Source: Candidatus Rokubacteria bacterium 13_1_40CM_69_27 (GTDB taxonomy: Bacteria > Methylomirabilota > Methylomirabilia > Rokubacteriales > CSP1-6). Taken from it: a DNA stretch of 50,971 nucleotides. The translations under genes and the position numbers were made by a program. A model generated the notes under the pieces. It did not search any database. It had not been told where the DNA came from and saw only the letters and a program-made list of their open reading frames with translations. Below, in pieces: positions 47,533 through 50,971 of this stretch. Where the stretch lies: the NCBI GenBank assembly GCA_001917535.1, contig MNEF01000068.1:1-50971 (forward strand), in the 5' to 3' direction. Positions within the stretch are counted from its first letter, which is position 1, and each line of letters opens with the position of its first letter.

Positions 47533-48734
47533 CACCGGTCGCCCAGATCGTGAGCGTCGGTGTCGCCGGGGGGGCCGCCGACGAGCAGGTGGCGACGGTA
47601 GCAGCGGCCCTGGCTCGCGCCGGCCTGCCCGCGGCGTCGCGCGTCTTCATCGAGGACGACGAGGCGGCTCTGGAGCGGGCGCTGCGGGCGGACGTCTCGC
47701 TCACGATCGTCCTCGCCGATCCCGGTGGCTCGGCGGGCGAGATCGTGCGGCGTGCGGTGGCCGGGACCGCGAACGTCCGGCTCGACGATCACCGGGCGTC
47801 GCTGCCCCGGGGCGCGGCCCTCTGGAAGGTGGCCGACGCCGAACCGGCGTGGGCGCTCGAGGCGGGGAGCCGCGCCTTCGTCGTGCTGCCCCTTGGGGGA
47901 AGCCTCGAGCGAACCCTCGAGGCCCACCTGGGACCGTTCGTCCGGGCGCGGCTCGCCGGTCGGGGCCTCGCGTTGCGCGTCCTCAGGGTGGTCGGCGTCG
48001 GTCTGTCGGCGATCGACGGGCGGCTGGCCGACTGGCGCGGCCCCGCCGGGCCCGCCGGCGAGATCGAGGTGAGCGCCGTGCCGGCCGAGGGCGAGGTGTG
48101 GGTCAGGCTGCGCGCGCGCGGGGCCACGCCCGCGGCGGCGGCCGAGACGCTCGCCTCGGCGGAGGGGAAGATCAGCGCCCTCCTCGGCGACGACTGCTAC
48201 AGCTGTGACGACGAGTCGCTCGAGCGCGTGGTCGGGCAGCTGCTCGCCGCTCGCCGGCTGACGCTGGCCGTCGCCGAGTCGTGCACGGGCGGACTGCTCG
48301 GCCACCGGCTCACGAACGTGCCGGGCTCGTCGATGTACTTCGAGCGTGGCGTGGTGGTCTACTCCAACCGGGCGAAGGAGGAGCTGCTCGGCGTCCCCGC
48401 CGCGGTGCTCCGCGCCCACGGCGCCGTGAGCGGCCCGTGCGCCGAGGCGATGGCCAGTGGCATCTGCCGGGCGAGCGGGAGCGACTGCGGCCTGGCGATC
48501 ACCGGCATCGCCGGCCCCGAGGGCGGGACGCCGGCCAAGCCGGTTGGAACCGTCTTCATCGGGCTCGCCGTCCGGGGAGCGGTTACCTCGCGGCGCTTCC
48601 AGTTCGCGGGCGACCGCGCGTCGGTGAAGTGGCAGTCGGCCCAGATGGCCCTGGACATGCTGCGACGCCGGCTCCTGTCCGACGGGCCCCCCGGCGCCGA
48701 GTCCCCGCGCCCGGTCCTGGACCCGCCCCGATAG
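47523..48734 (+). CDS. cinA: CinA-family protein with intact nicotinamide-nucleotide amidase domain and divergent N-terminus
   Basis: About 403 residues from GTG 47523 (GTG 47529 is equivalent). The C-terminal domain (about residues 235-385) is a well-kept PncC amidase: LAVAESCTGGLLGHRLTNVP, SSMYFERGVVVYSNRAKEEL, GAVSGPCAEAMASGI, and AITGIAGPEGGTPAKPVGTV. It should turn NMN into nicotinate mononucleotide. The N-terminal half, normally a molybdopterin-binding-like COG1058 domain with an IGTELLLG motif, reads AQIVSVGVAGGAADEQVATV and lacks it, so its pyrophosphatase function is probably lost. It sits between pgpA and thpR. Confidence 0.88.
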   Translation: MAVTPVAQIVSVGVAGGAADEQVATVAAALARAGLPAASRVFIEDDEAALERALRADVSLTIVLADPGGSAGEIVRRAVAGTANVRLDDHRASLPRGAALWKVADAEPAWALEAGSRAFVVLPLGGSLERTLEAHLGPFVRARLAGRGLALRVLRVVGVGLSAIDGRLADWRGPAGPAGEIEVSAVPAEGEVWVRLRARGATPAAAAETLASAEGKISALLGDDCYSCDDESLERVVGQLLAARRLTLAVAESCTGGLLGHRLTNVPGSSMYFERGVVVYSNRAKEELLGVPAAVLRAHGAVSGPCAEAMASGICRASGSDCGLAITGIAGPEGGTPAKPVGTVFIGLAVRGAVTSRRFQFAGDRASVKWQSAQMALDMLRRRLLSDGPPGAESPRPVLDPPR

Positions 48735-48739
48735 CCCCG

Positions 48740-49312
48740 ATTCGCTCGTTCGTCGCGATCCTCCTCCCCGACGCGCTGCGGGCGCGGCTCGGCGCGGAGA
48801 TCGAGCGCCTGCGCGCCCGCGCGCGCGGGGTCGGTTGGGTCGCCCCGGAGAATCTTCATCTCACCCTGAAGTTCCTCGGCGGCGTCGAGCCCGCCCGCCT
48901 GGAGCACGTCGCCGCCCTGCTGGGCCGAGTGGCGTCGGCCGGCGTCCCGTTCGATCTGGCGTTGCGCGGGCTGGGGGCCTTCCCCGGGTCGACGCGCCCC
49001 CGCGTCCTCTGGGCCGGCGTCGGCGCTGGCGCTCAGGCGGCCGTCGACCTGGCCGCCCGCGTCGACGAGGCGCTCGCCGCGCTCGGCTTCGCCGCCGAGG
49101 CGCGTCCGTTCTCGGCGCACGTCACCCTGGGGCGCGCGCGCGAGCCCCGTCGCGACCCGGCCCTGGGCGCGGCGCTCGACGCGGCGGCGACGCTCGACTT
49201 CGGCCTCTTCACGGTCGATCGGATCGCGCTCATGCGCAGCGATCTCTCCCCGCGCGGCGCGCGCTACACCTGCCTCGAGTCCTGGTCTCTGGGACAGGCG
49301 CCGAACCGCTGA
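48740..49312 (+). CDS. thpR: RNA 2',3'-cyclic phosphodiesterase (2H family)
   Basis: About 190 residues with the two HxTx motifs of the 2H superfamily: ENLHLTLKFLGGVEPARLEH and FSAHVTLGRAREPRRDPALG. Start region RSFVAILLPDALRARLGAEI and end ALMRSDLSPRGARYTCLESW are typical of ThpR/LigT. It hydrolyses 2',3'-cyclic phosphates. No ATG, GTG or TTG fits the family start; ATT 48740 or ATA 48731 would give the right N-terminus, so initiation is likely non-AUG or is coupled to cinA, whose stop lies at 48734. Catalytic residues are complete. Confidence 0.88.
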   Translation: MRSFVAILLPDALRARLGAEIERLRARARGVGWVAPENLHLTLKFLGGVEPARLEHVAALLGRVASAGVPFDLALRGLGAFPGSTRPRVLWAGVGAGAQAAVDLAARVDEALAALGFAAEARPFSAHVTLGRAREPRRDPALGAALDAAATLDFGLFTVDRIALMRSDLSPRGARYTCLESWSLGQAPNR

Positions 49313-49530
49313 CCGTCAGGATCTCCCGGGGAGAAAGTGGCCGCGTCGGCCCCTCATAGCAGTGGTCGCCTGCGGTCATGGAGACCCTGGTCAGCGAAGC
49401 CCCCACCCACGAAACAGCCTGGAAAATCGCCGCGCTATCGAGGCCTCCGCACGTGGAGCGCCACGCGCCGGGGGCCCGCCTGTCTTTGGCAAAGCGCTTG
49501 CCTTAGGTATGGGCGGAGGTTCGAATCGGA

Positions 49531-49686
49531 ATGGACCGATTGGTGGAGACGGTGGAGATGGTGCTCCTCAACGACACGTTGATCGGGTGGGTCGACACGC
49601 TGCTCCTCTGCCTCGGCCTCACCTTGACGGCGGCCTCGGCCATCCCCGCGCTCCAGTCGCTGCGCGGCTCCCGGGAGAGGGCATAA
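49531..49686 (+). CDS. Small hydrophobic protein, 51 residues
   Basis: ATG 49531, with GGAGG about 11 bases upstream, opens 51 codons: MDRLVETVEMVLLNDTLIGW, then one membrane-like segment (TLLLCLGLTLTAASAIPALQ) and a basic end before TAA. The stop overlaps the probable start of the MlaC-like gene (ATAATC), which suggests coupling. Composition is plausible for a small membrane protein. No family recognised. Confidence 0.45.
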   Translation: MDRLVETVEMVLLNDTLIGWVDTLLLCLGLTLTAASAIPALQSLRGSRERA

Positions 49687-50333
49687 TCGGAGGACGGCAC
49701 CGCCTCGGGCTGGTCACCGCCCTCGTGCTCACCCTGCCCATCGCCGTCACCGTCTGGGCGGCGCCGCCACCGACCGACCAACTTCGGAGATCAATCGACC
49801 AGGTGCTCAGCGTGCTCGAGGATCCCGAGATGAACAGCGCGCTGCGCGCCGGCGAGCGGCGGGCGGCTCTCAGGAAGATCGCCGGCGACATCTTCGATTT
49901 CGCCGAGATCACCAAGCGCGCGCTGGGGCCCCACTGGCAGGCGCGCACGCCGGCCGAGCGCGGGGAGATCGTCCGGCTCTTCAGTAACCTCCTCGAGCGC
50001 TCCTACGTCGCCAAGATCGAGCTCTACAACGGCGAGCGGATCGCCTTCACCGGCGAGTCGGTGGACGGCGAGCTGGCGATCGTCCGCACCCGTATCGTGA
50101 CCCGGCAGGGCAGCGAGATCCCGGTGGAGTACCGGATGCTGCGTCGGGGCGACCGCTGGCTGACCTACGATCTCACGATCGAGGGGGTCAGCCTCGTCTC
50201 CAACTACCGGGGCCAGTTCAACAAGATCCTCCAGAGCGGCTCCTATAGCGACCTGGTCAAGCGGCTCCGCGAAGCGGTCGAAGATCGTAGCGAAGAGGGC
50301 AGCCCCAAGCTCCGGCGCGCGTCACAGCGGTAG
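49683..50333 (+). CDS. MlaC/Ttg2D-family phospholipid-binding protein
   Basis: About 216 residues. An N-terminal export signal (RHRLGLVTALVLTLPIAVTV, ending WAA) precedes a MlaC domain: RRAALRKIAGDIFDFAEITK, ALGPHWQARTPAERGEIVRL, FSNLLERSYVAKIELYNGER, and DLTIEGVSLVSNYRGQFNKI. MlaC shuttles phospholipids between the outer membrane and the MlaFEDB complex; no mla neighbours are seen. The start is uncertain: ATA 49683 or ATC 49686 after GGGAGAGG gives a proper signal peptide; GTG 49725 would truncate it. The gene precedes recA by 90 bases. Confidence 0.88.
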   Translation: MIGGRHRLGLVTALVLTLPIAVTVWAAPPPTDQLRRSIDQVLSVLEDPEMNSALRAGERRAALRKIAGDIFDFAEITKRALGPHWQARTPAERGEIVRLFSNLLERSYVAKIELYNGERIAFTGESVDGELAIVRTRIVTRQGSEIPVEYRMLRRGDRWLTYDLTIEGVSLVSNYRGQFNKILQSGSYSDLVKRLREAVEDRSEEGSPKLRRASQR

Positions 50334-50365
50334 CCGCTCCTCCTCCCTGTCTCCGTCCCAAGACA

Positions 50366-50395
50366 TTGACGCCATCCACGCGCTACTCCTAGAAT
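50366..50395 (+). promoter_or_regulatory. Sigma-70-like promoter upstream of recA
   Basis: TTGACG (50366-50371) and TAGAAT (50390-50395) are spaced by 18 bases. The start would lie near 50402, some 20 bases before the recA ATG. No LexA-type palindrome (GAAC-N4-GTTC or CTGT-N8-ACAG) is seen in or near it. Confidence 0.6.
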
Positions 50396-50423
50396 GCTGG
50401 AAAGGCACTTTAAGGAGACGCGC

Positions 50424-50971
50424 ATGGCAGAGGTCAAGAGCGACCGGCGGCAGGCCCTGGACCTGGCGATCGCGCAGATCGAGCGACAGTTCGGCAAGGG
50501 TGCCGTCATGCGGCTCGGCTCGGGGGCCCCGCTGGAGGAGGTCGCCGTCATTCCCACCGGCGCGCTGTCGCTCGATGCGGCCCTCGGCATCGGCGGGCTG
50601 CCCCGCGGCCGGGTCACGGAGATCTACGGCCCGGAGTCGTCCGGCAAGACGACGCTGGCACTCCACGTGGTGGCCGAGGCCCAGCGCCTGGGCGGCATCG
50701 CCGCGTTCATCGACGCCGAGCATGCGCTGGATCCCATCTACGCCAAGAAGCTCGGCGTCAACATCGACGAGCTCCTGATCTCCCAGCCGGACACCGGCGA
50801 GCAGGCGCTGGAGATCGCCGAGACGCTGGTCCGCTCCAACGCCGTGGACGTGATCGTCGTCGACTCCGTGGCGGCGCTGGTGCCGCGCGCCGAGCTGGAC
50901 GGCGACATGGGCGACTCGCTCCCCGGCCTGCAGGCGCGTCTCATGTCCCAGGCCCTCCGCAAGCTCACCGC
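50424..50971 (+). CDS. recA: Recombinase RecA (partial, C-terminus outside window)
   Basis: The first 182 codons of RecA are present. N-terminal helix [20 protein letters not shown]; Walker A GPESSGKT at residues 69-76; [36 protein letters not shown]; Walker [19 protein letters not shown]. The L1 loop reads [20 protein letters not shown], where many RecA have HVGL, a mild variation. AAGGAG lies about eight bases before ATG 50424. RecA catalyses homologous strand exchange and drives LexA cleavage; here no SOS box is visible upstream. The gene continues beyond the window end. Confidence 0.97.
   Translation, partial: MAEVKSDRRQALDLAIAQIERQFGKGAVMRLGSGAPLEEVAVIPTGALSLDAALGIGGLPRGRVTEIYGPESSGKTTLALHVVAEAQRLGGIAAFIDAEHALDPIYAKKLGVNIDELLISQPDTGEQALEIAETLVRSNAVDVIVVDSVAALVPRAELDGDMGDSLPGLQARLMSQALRKLT

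Noticed and set aside
49500-49545. A GGTTCGAATC stretch resembling a tRNA T-loop
   Set aside because: The flanking bases do not form a T-stem and no acceptor, D or anticodon arms can be drawn around it.
50334-50423. An SOS (LexA) box upstream of recA
   Set aside because: No Gram-positive-type or Gram-negative-type LexA palindrome was found between the mlaC-like gene and recA.

Overview
The window is GC-rich, densely packed bacterial DNA. It carries a 3' housekeeping block (lolA, yajQ, rimO, pgpA, cinA, thpR, an mlaC-like gene, recA) and a long accessory stretch of substrate-binding proteins, amidohydrolase, xanthine-dehydrogenase-type, LLM, NIPSNAP, VOC, CMD and SDR genes. LolA and an MlaC-like protein imply a diderm envelope. 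From memory, this mix of a very high GC content, many orphan solute-binding proteins and diverse small-molecule catabolism resembles Candidatus Rokubacteria (Methylomirabilota). That placement is an inference and no 16S gene is present to test it.

Layout. 1-1150: a secreted parallel beta-helix protein on the minus strand, cut by the window edge, behind a c-di-GMP-I (GEMM) riboswitch and a sigma-54-like promoter. 1.5-6.1 kb: a plus-strand run of zinc dehydrogenase, a broken LLM oxidoreductase, a peptide-type solute-binding protein and an SDR lacking its catalytic Tyr. 6.2-11.9 kb: a tightly coupled minus-strand operon (NMT1-like binding protein, molybdenum hydroxylase large subunit, a 33-residue ORF, amidohydrolase, second binding protein). 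11.9-15.8 kb: a phthalate-decarboxylase-like binding protein, a NIPSNAP protein, a binding-protein remnant, a UGSC-type selenoprotein read through an in-frame TGA, and a VOC protein. 15.8-17.7 kb: a group II intron with its reverse transcriptase. 17.8-21.6 kb: a region of gene remnants (cupin, FGGY kinase, alpha/beta-hydrolase) mixed with intact modA-like, metallo-hydrolase and GntR genes. 21.7-24.4 kb: a glycosyltransferase 2 gene next to a TMTC-like membrane TPR protein. 24.6-27.3 kb: a HupE/UreJ-like membrane protein and a secreted NHL propeller. 28.0-31.8 kb: CMD, HIBADH-like, receiver-domain, isochorismatase-like and serine-hydrolase-like genes. 32-39.2 kb: an AmmeMemoRadiSam pair (AmrB and AmrS) separated by a sugar-type ABC operon. 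AmrS is interrupted by a LAGLIDADG-type intein placed exactly at the third cysteine of its radical SAM motif. 39.2-43.7 kb: epoxide hydrolase, MetE-like, DUF1326 and LivK-like genes. 43.8 kb to the end: the housekeeping block.

The four most notable signals are the intein inside the radical-SAM CX3CX2C motif, the selenoprotein with a recognisable SECIS-like hairpin, the sigma-54/c-di-GMP riboswitch control of a secreted beta-helix protein, and a possible pair of tiny ORFs sharing an M-T-(x)-D-Y-x-x-I-E start. YajQ, a known c-di-GMP binder, is also encoded here, so this genome probably uses that messenger. Solute-binding proteins of at least seven different types occur with only one permease pair and no ATPase gene.
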